From: Streptomyces novaecaesareae
GTDB lineage: Bacteria > Actinomycetota > Actinomycetes > Streptomycetales > Streptomycetaceae
Reading direction: 5' to 3'
Length of the DNA: 55,960 bases
NCBI RefSeq assembly: GCF_000716875.1
Contig: NZ_JNWQ01000045.1
Location: forward strand, 1 to 55,960
Shown: positions 43,674 through 51,715 of the stretch, piece by piece
Numbering within the stretch: position 1 is the first letter of the stretch
How the letters are laid out: each line of letters opens with the position of its first letter
Position numbers and translations under genes: made by a program
Notes under the pieces: generated by a model
Databases searched by the model: none
What the model was told of the DNA's origin: nothing
Seen by the model: the letters and a program-made list of their open reading frames with translations, nothing else

Positions 43674-44207
43674 TCAGCGGCCCCGCCGCCGCACGTCCCC
43701 CAGCCCCACCAGCAGGAAGGCGAGCGCGAGGGCCGCCCCGCCCACTCCCGCCGGCACCACACGCGGGCCGACCCCGCCCGACAGCAGGATCGCCACCGCG
43801 CCGAGCGACGCGACGGCCACGCCGACCACCAGCCACCCCGCGAGGGCGAGGGCGCCGGTCGACGGCCGGCCGGTGAGCGGCGCGGGCCCGGCGTCCAGCG
43901 CGGCCCAGCTCGCGGCCGCCTCCCGCACCTCCCGCCGCCGGTCCCACCGGGCCCGCACCCGCAGCGCGGTGCCGCCGACCAGGCCGGCCAGCGCGATCTG
44001 CGCGGCCGGCCGCCAGTCCGCCACGACGAGCAGCAGTCCGCCCGCGAGGGCGAGCGCCGCCCACCACAGCACGCACGCGGCGGCGGCCGTACGGGTGGAG
44101 CGGGGCCGGTCGGCGCCGGCCTGGAGGTCGGCGATGGCGGGCAGGTACCAGACACAGCCGCTCGCGGTGAGGGCGGCGGTGCCGATGGCGAGAACGGTGT
44201 GGTTCAC
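43674..44207 (-). CDS. integral membrane protein of unknown function
   Basis: 177 aa from GTG at 44207 with AGGAAGG upstream. Four hydrophobic segments (about 4-26, 42-62, 64-80, 118-172 as one or two hairpins) flank an Arg-rich loop (RVRARWDRRREVREAA). There is no motif I recognise. It begins 45 nt after the ctaD stop on the same strand, so it is probably cotranscribed with the oxidase subunit and may assist it or simply share its regulation. Confidence 0.7.
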   Translation of the reverse strand: MNHTVLAIGTAALTASGCVWYLPAIADLQAGADRPRSTRTAAAACVLWWAALALAGGLLLVVADWRPAAQIALAGLVGGTALRVRARWDRRREVREAAASWAALDAGPAPLTGRPSTGALALAGWLVVGVAVASLGAVAILLSGGVGPRVVPAGVGGAALALAFLLVGLGDVRRRGR

Positions 44208-44252
44208 GACCCGGCCTTCCTGGTCACGAAGGGGTGAGGGAGGGGAGCGGTC

Positions 44253-46121
44253 TCAGGCGCTCTCTGGTGACGAGTCGGTGGCCGCCGGAGCGGAGGAGGC
44301 CGCCGGAGTGGAGGAGGCCGCCGGAGTGGTGGCCGCCGCCGAGGACGCCGCCGCCACCCGGGCCCGGTCGGCCCGGCTCAGCGGCCGGTCGTACGTCGCC
44401 GGTTCGACGTCGCCGAGGTGGGTGGCCGGCTTGCCGCTGTTCTCCAGTACGTCGCGGGCCGCGATGTCCGGGTGGTGCAGGTCGAAGGCCGGGGATTCGG
44501 AGCGGATCCGCGGCAGCTTGACGAAGTTGTGCCGCGGCGGCGGGCAGGAGGTAGCCCACTCCAGCGAGCGGCCCCAGCCCCACGGGTCGTCCACGGCGAC
44601 CTTCTCGCCGTACTTGGCGGTCTTCCAGACGTTGTAGAGGAACGGCAGGATCGACAGGCCGAGCAGGAACGAGCCGATGGTCGAGACGGTGTTCAGGGTG
44701 GTGAAGCCGTCCGAGGCCAGGTAGTCCGCGTAGCGGCGGGGCATGCCCTCGGCGCCGAGCCAGTGCTGCACCAGGAAGGTCGTGTGGAAGCCGACGGTCA
44801 GTGTCCAGAAGGTGATCCGGCCGAGCCGCTCGTCGAGCTTCTTGCCGGTCATCTTGGGCCACCAGAAGTGGAATCCGGCGAACATCGCGTACACCACGGT
44901 GCCGAACAGCGTGTAGTGGAAGTGGGCGACGACGAAGTACGAGTCCGAGACGTGGAAGTCGATCGGCGGGGCCGCGAGCAGCACGCCGGTCAGACCGCCG
45001 AACAGGAACGTCACCAGGAAGCCGACGGTCCACAGCATCGGCGTCTCGAAGCTCAGCGAGCCCTTCCACATGGTGCCGACCCAGTTGAAGAACTTCACGC
45101 CCGTCGGCACCGCGATCAGGAAGGTCATGAAGGAGAAGAACGGCAGCAGCACCTGCCCGGTGACGTACATGTGGTGCGCCCACACCGTCACCGACAGACC
45201 CGCGATGGCCACCGTCGCGGCGATCAGGCCCGCGTAGCCGAACATCGGCTTGCGGCTGAACACCGGGATCACCTCCGAGACGATCCCGAAGAACGGCAGC
45301 GCCAGGATGTACACCTCGGGGTGCCCGAAGAACCAGAACAGGTGCTGCCACAGCATCGCCCCGCCGTTGGCCGGGTCGAAGACGTGCGAGCCGAACTTGC
45401 GGTCGCACTCCAGCGCCAGCAGCGCGGCGGCCAGCACCGGGAAGACCAGCAGCACCAGCACCGAGGTGAGCAGCACGTTCCAGCAGAAGATGGACATCCG
45501 GAACATGGTCAGCCCGGGGGCGCGCATGCAGATGATGGTGGTGATGAAGTTGACGGCGCCGAAGATGCTGCCGAAGCCGGAGAGCGTCACGCCCATGATC
45601 CACATGTCGGCGCCGACGCCGGGCGAGTGGATCGCGTCGGACAGCGGCGCGTAGAGGAACCAGCCGAAGTCGGCGGCGCCCTGCGGGGTGGCGAAGCCGG
45701 CGGCGGCGATCAGCGAGCCGAACATGAACAGCCAGTAGGACAGCATGTTCAGGCGCGGGAAGGCGACGTCCGGCGCGCCGATCTGCAACGGCATGATCCA
45801 GTTCGCGAAGCCGGTGAACAGCGGCATCGCGAACAGCAGCAGCATCACCGAACCGTGCATGGTGAAGGCCTGGTTGAACTGCTCGTTGGAGAGGATCTGT
45901 GTCCCCGGCCGGGCGAGTTCGGCACGCATGACCAGGGCGAGGATGCCACCGATCAGGAAGAACGCGAACGACGACACCAGGTACATGGTGCCGATCGTCT
46001 TGTGGTCGGTGGTGGTCAGCAGCCTGACCACCGCCGAACCGGGCCGCCTGGCCCGAACCGCCGTGGCCAGTACGGCCGTTGGCGGTCGTACGGGGTCGCC
46101 CTGTGCCTGGGTGGCGCTCAA
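44253..46121 (-). CDS. ctaD: cytochrome c oxidase subunit I (aa3-type), orphan copy
   Basis: 622 aa from TTG at 46121 with AAGGAG 6 nt upstream. Twelve TM helices carry the full active-site set: low-spin haem His in [10 protein letters not shown], Cu-B His and cross-linked Tyr in [14 protein letters not shown], the His pair in [10 protein letters not shown], and the haem ligands in [10 protein letters not shown]. It reduces O2 to water at the membrane and pumps protons. No subunit II, III, assembly or bc1 genes adjoin it, so it is a stand-alone second copy, placed in a stress-regulator neighbourhood. The C-terminus is an Ala/Ser/Thr repeat tail. Confidence 0.95.
   Translation of the reverse strand: MSATQAQGDPVRPPTAVLATAVRARRPGSAVVRLLTTTDHKTIGTMYLVSSFAFFLIGGILALVMRAELARPGTQILSNEQFNQAFTMHGSVMLLLFAMPLFTGFANWIMPLQIGAPDVAFPRLNMLSYWLFMFGSLIAAAGFATPQGAADFGWFLYAPLSDAIHSPGVGADMWIMGVTLSGFGSIFGAVNFITTIICMRAPGLTMFRMSIFCWNVLLTSVLVLLVFPVLAAALLALECDRKFGSHVFDPANGGAMLWQHLFWFFGHPEVYILALPFFGIVSEVIPVFSRKPMFGYAGLIAATVAIAGLSVTVWAHHMYVTGQVLLPFFSFMTFLIAVPTGVKFFNWVGTMWKGSLSFETPMLWTVGFLVTFLFGGLTGVLLAAPPIDFHVSDSYFVVAHFHYTLFGTVVYAMFAGFHFWWPKMTGKKLDERLGRITFWTLTVGFHTTFLVQHWLGAEGMPRRYADYLASDGFTTLNTVSTIGSFLLGLSILPFLYNVWKTAKYGEKVAVDDPWGWGRSLEWATSCPPPRHNFVKLPRIRSESPAFDLHHPDIAARDVLENSGKPATHLGDVEPATYDRPLSRADRARVAAASSAAATTPAASSTPAASSAPAATDSSPESA
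44280..44333. repeat. 18-bp tandem repeat x3 at the ctaD 3' end
   Basis: Units of GGCCGCCGGAGTGGAGGA start at 44280, 44298 and 44316 with one to two differences. They encode the low-complexity tail (TPAASS-type repeats) of CtaD. Confidence 0.85.
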
Positions 46122-46192
46122 GGACCGCTCCTTGGGAACGTCGTGCGAATGGATGGCGATCCATGATCCGAACAGACCGCCTCCACACCCCA

Positions 46193-46228
46193 GGGCCCTT
46201 GGACCCGCCACCCCGGGGCCCCAGGACC
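46193..46228. promoter_or_regulatory. tandem DosR-box-like elements upstream of ctaD
   Basis: GGGCCCTTGGACCC (46193-46206) and GGGCCCCAGGACCC (46215-46228) share 12 of 14 bases and are 22 bp apart, 72-107 nt upstream of the ctaD start. They match the inverse of the usp/kinase box at 11 of 14 positions. Confidence 0.45.
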
Positions 46229-46342
46229 CGAATCCCCGCCCCCCGCCCGGGACTTCCCGACCCCGCCCGCCTGGGACGTCCCGGCCTCACTCGCCCGGGA
46301 CGTCCCGGCCCGACTCGCCGACCCGGAGGAGCTGCTCCGCCG

Positions 46343-46615
46343 TCAGCCCCGGGCGTCCAGCCGGGCGATCTGCCCACGCTCCAGCGCCGCGTACACGGTG
46401 CCGTCCGGGGCGACGGCGATGCCGTGCGGCTCGGCGCCCTCGCCCGGGAGCGGATGGCCGTCGAGCCGCCCGTCCGGGGTGAGCACCCCGATCTTCTCGG
46501 TGAACCACAGCGCCCCGTCCGGCCCGGCGGCGATCCCGTACGGCCCCGCACCCGCGCCGCCGACCTCGAACAGTTCGATGTCACCCCTCCAGTACTGTCG
46601 CGACTCACGTCGCAT
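46343..46615 (-). pseudogene. truncated Vgb-like (virginiamycin B lyase/NHL-type) protein
   Basis: About 90 codons remain. VGGAGAGPYGIAAGPDGALWFTE and EPHGIAVAPDGTVYAAL are two consecutive blades of the streptogramin-lyase-like beta-propeller. Full members have about 290 residues and seven blades, including the catalytic His region, all absent here. The frame stops at 46343 in repeat-rich DNA. A start is not obvious (ATG at 46615 lacks a ribosome site). It is a remnant and cannot be an active lyase. Confidence 0.65.
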
Positions 46616-46639
46616 CAGCGATGCTGCCGCGACCACCCC

Positions 46640-46684
46640 GTCAGCAGCAACTCCGTCATCAGCAACCCCGTCAGCGGTAACCCC
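46640..46684. repeat. 15-bp tandem repeat x3 spanning a stop codon
   Basis: On the minus strand GGGGTTACCGCTGAC, GGGGTTGCTGATGAC and GGAGTTGCTGCTGAC follow each other. The first contains the stop codon of the AI-2E family gene and the other two duplicate it downstream. Confidence 0.85.
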
Positions 46685-47756
46685 GGCCGGGGGCGCCTCG
46701 CAGGACCGAGATGACGCCCATGCCCGCCGCGCAGACCGGGACGGCGAGCAGCGCGCCGATGATGCCGGCGATGCCGGAGCCGGCGACCACGGCGACCATG
46801 ATGGTCGCCGGGTGCAGCTCGACGGTGCGGCTCTGGATGACCGGCTGCAGGATGTTGCCCTCGATCATCTGCACGGTGAGCACCACCCCGAGGGCCCACA
46901 GGGCGGTGCCGAGGCCGCCGTCGGCGAGGGCGACCAGGACCGCCACCGTGCCGGACAGGAACGCGCCGACGAAGGGGATGTAGGCGCCCATGAAGACCAG
47001 GGCGCCGAGGCCGGGCGCCCCGGGCACGCCGAGGGCGACCAGGCCGATGGTGATGAAGCCCGCGTCGATCAGGGCGATCAGGGTGGTGCCCCGCATGAAG
47101 CCGGCCATCGCGTCGAAGGCCCGCTCGGCGCAGGCGACGACGGTCTCGGCGCTGCGGCCGGGCAGGTAGGAGCGGATGGTGTCGCCGGTACGGTGGCCGT
47201 CCCGGAGGAAGAAGAAGACCAGGGCGAGGGCCAGCACCCCGCCGGTGATCAGCTGGGTGAGCAGGCCGAGCCCGGACAGCAAGCCGCTGGTCAGCGTGGA
47301 GAGCAGCGAGTTGGTCTCGCCCTTGGCGTTGTCCAGGGCGTGCCGGATCTTCGCCCCGACGGGCCCCAGCCACTCGGACAGGCGCTGGCCGGCCTCCTGC
47401 AGCGAGGTGGCGATCTGCGGGGCGCTGTGCACCAGGGAGTTGACCAGCAGCGCGATCACCCCGCCGACCGCCACCACCAGGACCGCGCAGGTCAGCCCGG
47501 CCGCCAGGCCGCGGCTCACGCCCCGCCGCACCAGCCAGGGCACCACCGGGTACAGCAGCGAGGCGCCGAGCAGCGCGAGGACGATCGGCACCGTCGCCGC
47601 CCGCAGCTCGACCAGGGCGAAGACCACCAGGGAGGCGACGGCGATCAGCAGGATCACCGCCGCGGACCAGGCCGCCGACTGCCGCAGGGCGGGCGGCAGC
47701 ATCAGGTACGGCCTGCGGTGGTCGGGCTGCCCATCGGGCGGGCGCTCCACCGACAC
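46671..47756 (-). CDS. AI-2E family transporter (PerM-like exporter)
   Basis: 361 aa from GTG at 47756 with GGAGG 5 nt upstream. Eight TM helices are arranged in the family pattern: two pairs, a long extracytoplasmic/amphipathic region (HSAPQIATSLQEAGQRLSEWL ... ETNSLLSTLTSG), then FFFLRDGHR and the conserved LVFMGAYIPFVGAFLSGTVAVLVAL and VQMIEGNILQPVIQSRTVELHP. Members export autoinducer-like or other small molecules or sodium; specificity cannot be read. Its 3' end is in the 15-bp repeat. Confidence 0.92.
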   Translation of the reverse strand: MSVERPPDGQPDHRRPYLMLPPALRQSAAWSAAVILLIAVASLVVFALVELRAATVPIVLALLGASLLYPVVPWLVRRGVSRGLAAGLTCAVLVVAVGGVIALLVNSLVHSAPQIATSLQEAGQRLSEWLGPVGAKIRHALDNAKGETNSLLSTLTSGLLSGLGLLTQLITGGVLALALVFFFLRDGHRTGDTIRSYLPGRSAETVVACAERAFDAMAGFMRGTTLIALIDAGFITIGLVALGVPGAPGLGALVFMGAYIPFVGAFLSGTVAVLVALADGGLGTALWALGVVLTVQMIEGNILQPVIQSRTVELHPATIMVAVVAGSGIAGIIGALLAVPVCAAGMGVISVLRGAPGRGYR

Positions 47757-47854
47757 GGTCACCTCCGCCGGGGGGTCGTCGATTCCGAACCGACCCAGCT
47801 CAGCAGAGCGCCCGACGACGCGCCCGCCGAGCCACCGCCAAACACCCGAACGGC

Positions 47855-48952
47855 CTATTCCGCCGCCTCGATCTTCACAGTCCCGGCCCCGCCCGCGAAG
47901 GCCCGTACCCGCTCCGCCTCGGCCTCCGCCGCCTGCCGGTCGGCCCGCCGCAGCGGCGCGAACGGCTGCACGACGACGTCCTGCTCCGCCGTCAGCCGCC
48001 AGGAGCCGGCGACCAGCCCGTCCACCAGCAGCGTCCCGAGCACGATCCCGTTCTGCGTCATGACCCGCCCCCGGTACTCCTCGGGCAGCACCCGGGTGCG
48101 GTCCGCGTGCGAGAGCAGCAGGTTGTCGAACGGCGCGACCAGCCGCACCGGCGCCGGGGTGGACTCGTCCGGCCGGGGCGCCTCCGGCAGGTCGTACAGC
48201 AGCCGGTCCTGCTCGTCCCGGAAGGTCAGCAGCCGCGGCGCGAGCCGTTTCAGCACCGGGGTGAGCCCGCCGAGGCCGCTCCACTTCCTGAGGTCGGCGG
48301 CGGTGGCCGGCCCGAAGGCGGCGAGGTAGCGCAGGACGAGGTCGTCCGGGGAGGGCGCCGGGTCGAGCGGGCGGCCGAGCCAGGCCTCGGCGGTGGTGTG
48401 CGCGGCCGGACCGGCGTGCCCCCACAGGCCGCGCGGCGGCACCTGCACCAGCGGCAGGAGGCAGCGGGCGGCCTGGGCGAGCGCGGCCGGATCGCGGTCG
48501 GAACGGGTCGCGGCGAGCAGCGCGCCGAGCTGCTGGAAGGTGCGCGGCTGCGCCTCGACGAGGGCCCGGGCGTCGGCGGCCAGCGCGTCGAGGTCGAGCC
48601 CGGCGAGCCGCTTGCCGTAGGTGGTGCGCAGTGCCTGGTCGAGTACGGGCTGGAGCAGTGGGCGCAGCGTCAGGCAGTCCTCGGCGGTGACGAGGTGGAT
48701 GGTGCCGCGCTGGAGGGCGATCCGGACCGCCGCCCGCTGCTCGATGAGGGTGCTCAGCTGCTCGGAGGTGAAGCGGTCGAGCCGGGCGAGCAGCCCGAGG
48801 TAGGGCGGTTGGGGTGCGGCCTGGGCCTGGAGCCCGCCGAGGTGGTGGATCAGTGCGGCGGGCGTGAGGCGGCTGCGGGTGAGCAGGTGCTGACGGGCCA
48901 GCAGGGCCCGTCCGAGGGCCCGCCGCCCCAGCACGGGCCCGGGCTCCGTCAC
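47855..48952 (-). CDS. winged-helix DNA-binding protein, AlkZ/YcaQ (HTH_42) family
   Basis: 365 aa from GTG at 48952, overlapping the GDPD stop by 4 nt. GLQAQAAPQPPYLGL places a QxQ motif where AlkZ-type DNA glycosylases have their catalytic Gln pair (YcaQ has QxD). RGTIHLVTAEDCLTLRP, a winged-helix tandem and a C-terminal VMTQNGIVLGTLLVDGLVAGSW beta domain complete the family outline. AlkZ unhooks DNA cross-links such as those from azinomycin; other streptomycete paralogues have no known lesion. It is probably a DNA-repair enzyme. Confidence 0.85.
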   Translation of the reverse strand: MTEPGPVLGRRALGRALLARQHLLTRSRLTPAALIHHLGGLQAQAAPQPPYLGLLARLDRFTSEQLSTLIEQRAAVRIALQRGTIHLVTAEDCLTLRPLLQPVLDQALRTTYGKRLAGLDLDALAADARALVEAQPRTFQQLGALLAATRSDRDPAALAQAARCLLPLVQVPPRGLWGHAGPAAHTTAEAWLGRPLDPAPSPDDLVLRYLAAFGPATAADLRKWSGLGGLTPVLKRLAPRLLTFRDEQDRLLYDLPEAPRPDESTPAPVRLVAPFDNLLLSHADRTRVLPEEYRGRVMTQNGIVLGTLLVDGLVAGSWRLTAEQDVVVQPFAPLRRADRQAAEAEAERVRAFAGGAGTVKIEAAE

Positions 48953-49659
48953 CGGCGGCCGTCCAGGACCGAGCGCAGGACGCCGATCCGGTTGGTGGTG
49001 ATGGAGGCGACGCCGGTGTCGCGCAGGCGGCGCATGGTGCGGCGCAGGTCGGCGGTCCAGGTGGAGACGGCGAGGCCGGCGTCCGCGGCGGCGGCGGTGA
49101 ACTCGGGGGTGACGAGGCCGAAGGGCGGGTTGAGGTAGCGCGGGCGCAGGTCGTCGAGCAGGGCGCGGACGGGCATCCTCGGCTGCTTCCAGGTGAGTGC
49201 GATCTCGGCGTCGGGGGTCAGTTCGCGTACGGCGAGCATGGCGGTGACGGGGCCGCAGAAGGCGACCTGCCGCTCGGCGCCGAGTCCGGTGACGGCGGAC
49301 CAGGTGGCGGCGGCGGGCCCGGGTTCGTCCAGGTCGATCAGCAGCCGGCGGCCTTCGACGGCGGTGACCGCCTTGATCGCCTCGGCGAGGGTGGGGACGG
49401 TGAGCGGGCCCTGCCGGAGTTCGTCGAGCTGCTCGGCGGTGACCCGGTCGATGGAGCGCGGGTCTCCCCAGAGCCGTTCCAGGGTGCGGTCGTGGAGCAG
49501 GACGGGCACCTTGTCGCGGGTGAGTTGGACGTCCACCTCGACGGCGTCGGCGCCGGCGGCGAGCGCGGACTCGACGGAGGGCAGGGTGTTCTCGCGGTAG
49601 CGGTACGGGTCGCCTCGGTGGGCGACGGCCAGCACGCGGGCGCTGCGGTCGGTGCTCAT
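48949..49659 (-). CDS. glycerophosphodiester phosphodiesterase family protein
   Basis: 236 aa from ATG at 49659 with GGAGAGG upstream. The TIM-barrel metal and acid-base residues are in order: AHRGDP (catalytic His), RENTLPS (Glu), AVEVDVQLTRDKVPVLLHD (Glu, Asp, second His). The C-terminal barrel keeps STWTADLRRTMRRL and a terminal ITTNRIGVL. It lacks a signal peptide and is cytosolic, releasing glycerol-3-phosphate from deacylated phospholipids. It is translationally coupled to the AlkZ-like gene. Confidence 0.93.
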   Translation of the reverse strand: MSTDRSARVLAVAHRGDPYRYRENTLPSVESALAAGADAVEVDVQLTRDKVPVLLHDRTLERLWGDPRSIDRVTAEQLDELRQGPLTVPTLAEAIKAVTAVEGRRLLIDLDEPGPAAATWSAVTGLGAERQVAFCGPVTAMLAVRELTPDAEIALTWKQPRMPVRALLDDLRPRYLNPPFGLVTPEFTAAAADAGLAVSTWTADLRRTMRRLRDTGVASITTNRIGVLRSVLDGRR

Positions 49660-49676
49660 CGGATCCTCTCCGCGAG

Positions 49677-49775
49677 TCAGGGGGTGAGGTTGTGGACGCC
49701 GATGCCCTCGCGGTGGCTCGGCTCCCCGGGGACGGTGACGATCAGGGTGGTGGTCGGCAGGTGCGGGGGCGGCAT
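49677..49775 (-). CDS. possible 32-aa peptide gene
   Basis: ATG at 49775 has GAGAGG 5 nt upstream and reads MPPPHLPTTTLIVTVPGEPS onward to ...NLTP-stop. It sits between the MerR-TOBE and GDPD genes, 40 nt and 17 nt from them, in the same direction, as a member of an operon would. The composition is unlike random antisense frames here, but the size prevents certainty; it may be the tail of a lost gene. Confidence 0.35.
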   Translation of the reverse strand: MPPPHLPTTTLIVTVPGEPSHREGIGVHNLTP

Positions 49776-49815
49776 CCGGGCCTCTCGTTCGGTTCCGGGA
49801 CTCGTCGGTGGGGCG

Positions 49816-50232
49816 TCAGCGCCGTTCGATCATCACGTTGGTGGACTTGATGACCGCCGTGGCGGGTGCGCCGGGGACCAGGTTCAGCTCCTCCGCGGAC
49901 TCCCGGCTGATCAGCGACACCACCCGGAACGGCCCGGCCTGGATCTCCACCTGGGCGGCCACGTCGCCGAGCACGACGTGGGTGACGATGCCCGGGAAGC
50001 GGTTGCGGGCCGAGGACGGGCGGCCTTCGGCTTCGGCGTTCTCCGGCCGGGCCAGCTCCCGGGCGAAGGCGGCGAGCTCGGCGCCGGGGATGATCCGGTG
50101 GCCGTGTTCGTCGCGCGCGGCGGCGACCCGCCCGGCATCCACCCAGCGCCGCATGGTGTCGGCGCTGACGCCGAGCAGCGCCGCGGCCTCGCCGATGCGG
50201 TACGGGTTGGCGGGCGCCTCGGGCTGGCCCAT
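49816..50232 (-). CDS. MerR/excisionase-type HTH with TOBE (molbindin) domain
   Basis: 138 aa from ATG at 50232 with CAGGAG 7 nt upstream. The N-terminal HTH_17 (about 10-60: YRIGEAAALLGVSADTMRRWVDAGRV) is joined to one TOBE/Mop repeat (about 72-137: FPGIVTHVVLGDVAAQVEIQAGP ... INVMIERR-type end). The architecture is that of actinobacterial molybdate-sensing regulators. Mop domains bind molybdate or tungstate, so it probably adjusts molybdate uptake or molybdoenzymes, none of which are in this window. Confidence 0.9.
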   Translation of the reverse strand: MGQPEAPANPYRIGEAAALLGVSADTMRRWVDAGRVAAARDEHGHRIIPGAELAAFARELARPENAEAEGRPSSARNRFPGIVTHVVLGDVAAQVEIQAGPFRVVSLISRESAEELNLVPGAPATAVIKSTNVMIERR

Positions 50233-50344
50233 GAGCGACTCCTGACGGTGGTTCGAGGGACAAGGGTCCTGGTGGTGCGCGCCCCTCGGGCGCCATCCTG
50301 CCGTACTGGCGGCGGCGGGCAGAAGCGAGGGCGGCACAGCGCGG

Positions 50345-51529
50345 CTACGGTTCGCCGAAGAGGTCCCGCCGCACCGCGTCCCCGGCGGTCAGGACCGCGC
50401 CGGCGAGTACGGCGCCGCCGCCCGCCGTTCCGGCCCGTACCTCGGTGCTCAGCGGGGAGAGCCGGGCCAGCCGCCGTTCGACCCGGCCGGCCAGTTCGGC
50501 GCCGCCGGCCCGGCCGATCTCGCCGCCGAGAACCACGCAGCCGGGGTCGAGCACGACGCAGACGCTCGCCGCGCCGATCGCGATCCGCTCGGCCAGCTCG
50601 TCCAGGAAGCGTCCGCCCGCCTCGCCGGCCTGTGGCGCCGCGCGGACGACGGCCTCGGCGGCGGAGGCGTCCCCGGCAGGGGCGGCGGGCAGTTGGTGGG
50701 CGCGGGCCAGTTCGCAGATCGCCACGCTGCCGACCAGGTCGTGGAAGCCGCCCTCGCAGCTGTCGGCGCTGGGCAGGCCGACGGTGCCGGGGACGGGCAG
50801 GAAGCAGATCTCGCCGGTGCCGCCGGAGAAGCCGCGGCGCAGCCGCCCGTCCAGGATGACGGCGGCGCCGACGCTGTGGCCGAGCCACATCAGGACGAAG
50901 GTGTCGCGGTCGCGGGCGGCGCCGACCCGGTGCTCGGCCCGTCCGGCGAGGTTGACCTCGTTCTCCAGGATCACTTCGGTGCCGGGCAACCGGCGCAGTT
51001 CGGCGAGGAGTTCGGCGTGCCAGGCGGGGAGGTTTCCGGTGCTCTGCAGCCGTCCGGTGGCCGGGTCGACCAGCCCGGGGGCGCCGACCGCGACGGTGTG
51101 CAGCCGTTCGACGCCGGCGACGCGCGCGGTCCGCAGGAGGGTGGCGGTGATCGCCGCGGCGGTGTCGGGGGTGCCGTCGCCTTCGACCGGGATCTCGGCG
51201 GTGGCGAGGGTGTGCCCGGCCAGGTCGGCGACGACCAGGCTGACGCCGCCGGCGCGGACGTCGAAGGCGGCGATGTGCGCGCGGGAGGCGACGAGGGCGT
51301 AGAGCCGGGCGTTGGGGCCGCGCCGCTGTTCACCGCGTTCGCCGACGACGGCCACCAGGCCGGTGCGCTGGAGGCGTTCGAGCAGGTCGGCGACGGTCGG
51401 CCGGGACAGGCCGGTGAGGTCGCGCAGCTCGGTCGCGGTCAGGGGTCCCTGTTCGAGCAGGAGGTTGAGGGCCAGCCGGTCGTTGATCGCCCGGGCGGTG
51501 CTCGGCGTGGCCGTACGCGCGGTGGTCAT
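50345..51529 (-). CDS. ROK family transcriptional regulator
   Basis: 394 aa from ATG at 51529. The winged HTH (about 15-75) has LTGLSRPTVADLLERLQRTGLV. The ROK sugar-kinase-like domain (about 85-390) has VVADLAGHTLA, VGAPGLVDPATG, NLPAW, ILENEVNLAGRAEHRVGAA and WLGHSVGAAVI. The ROK zinc signature is altered: the cysteines are reduced to ICFLPVPG and DSCEGG. It is divergent from an MFS transporter, and a perfect operator-like dyad lies between them. It likely represses the transporter until a sugar or other ligand binds. Confidence 0.92.
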   Translation of the reverse strand: MTTARTATPSTARAINDRLALNLLLEQGPLTATELRDLTGLSRPTVADLLERLQRTGLVAVVGERGEQRRGPNARLYALVASRAHIAAFDVRAGGVSLVVADLAGHTLATAEIPVEGDGTPDTAAAITATLLRTARVAGVERLHTVAVGAPGLVDPATGRLQSTGNLPAWHAELLAELRRLPGTEVILENEVNLAGRAEHRVGAARDRDTFVLMWLGHSVGAAVILDGRLRRGFSGGTGEICFLPVPGTVGLPSADSCEGGFHDLVGSVAICELARAHQLPAAPAGDASAAEAVVRAAPQAGEAGGRFLDELAERIAIGAASVCVVLDPGCVVLGGEIGRAGGAELAGRVERRLARLSPLSTEVRAGTAGGGAVLAGAVLTAGDAVRRDLFGEP

Positions 51530-51563
51530 GGCCGCTCATCCTTCCATTCCTGTCGGAGTGTTT

Positions 51564-51586
51564 CTATCAGGGTCCCTTCCTGATAG
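51564..51586. promoter_or_regulatory. ROK operator-like dyad
   Basis: CTATCAGG, 7 nt, CCTGATAG: a perfect 8-bp dyad in the 186-bp region between the divergent ROK and MFS genes, 35 nt from the ROK start. Confidence 0.65.
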
Positions 51587-51715
51587 TTTATCGAACCGTC
51601 CGGTCGTGCGGTCGGACGAGACCGCGCAGCCCGCACGCAGCTGCGCTTGACTGCCAGCAGGGCCACCCACAGGGCACCGTCGCGCCCCGCACCGCGCGAC
51701 CGGGAGGGAACGCCG

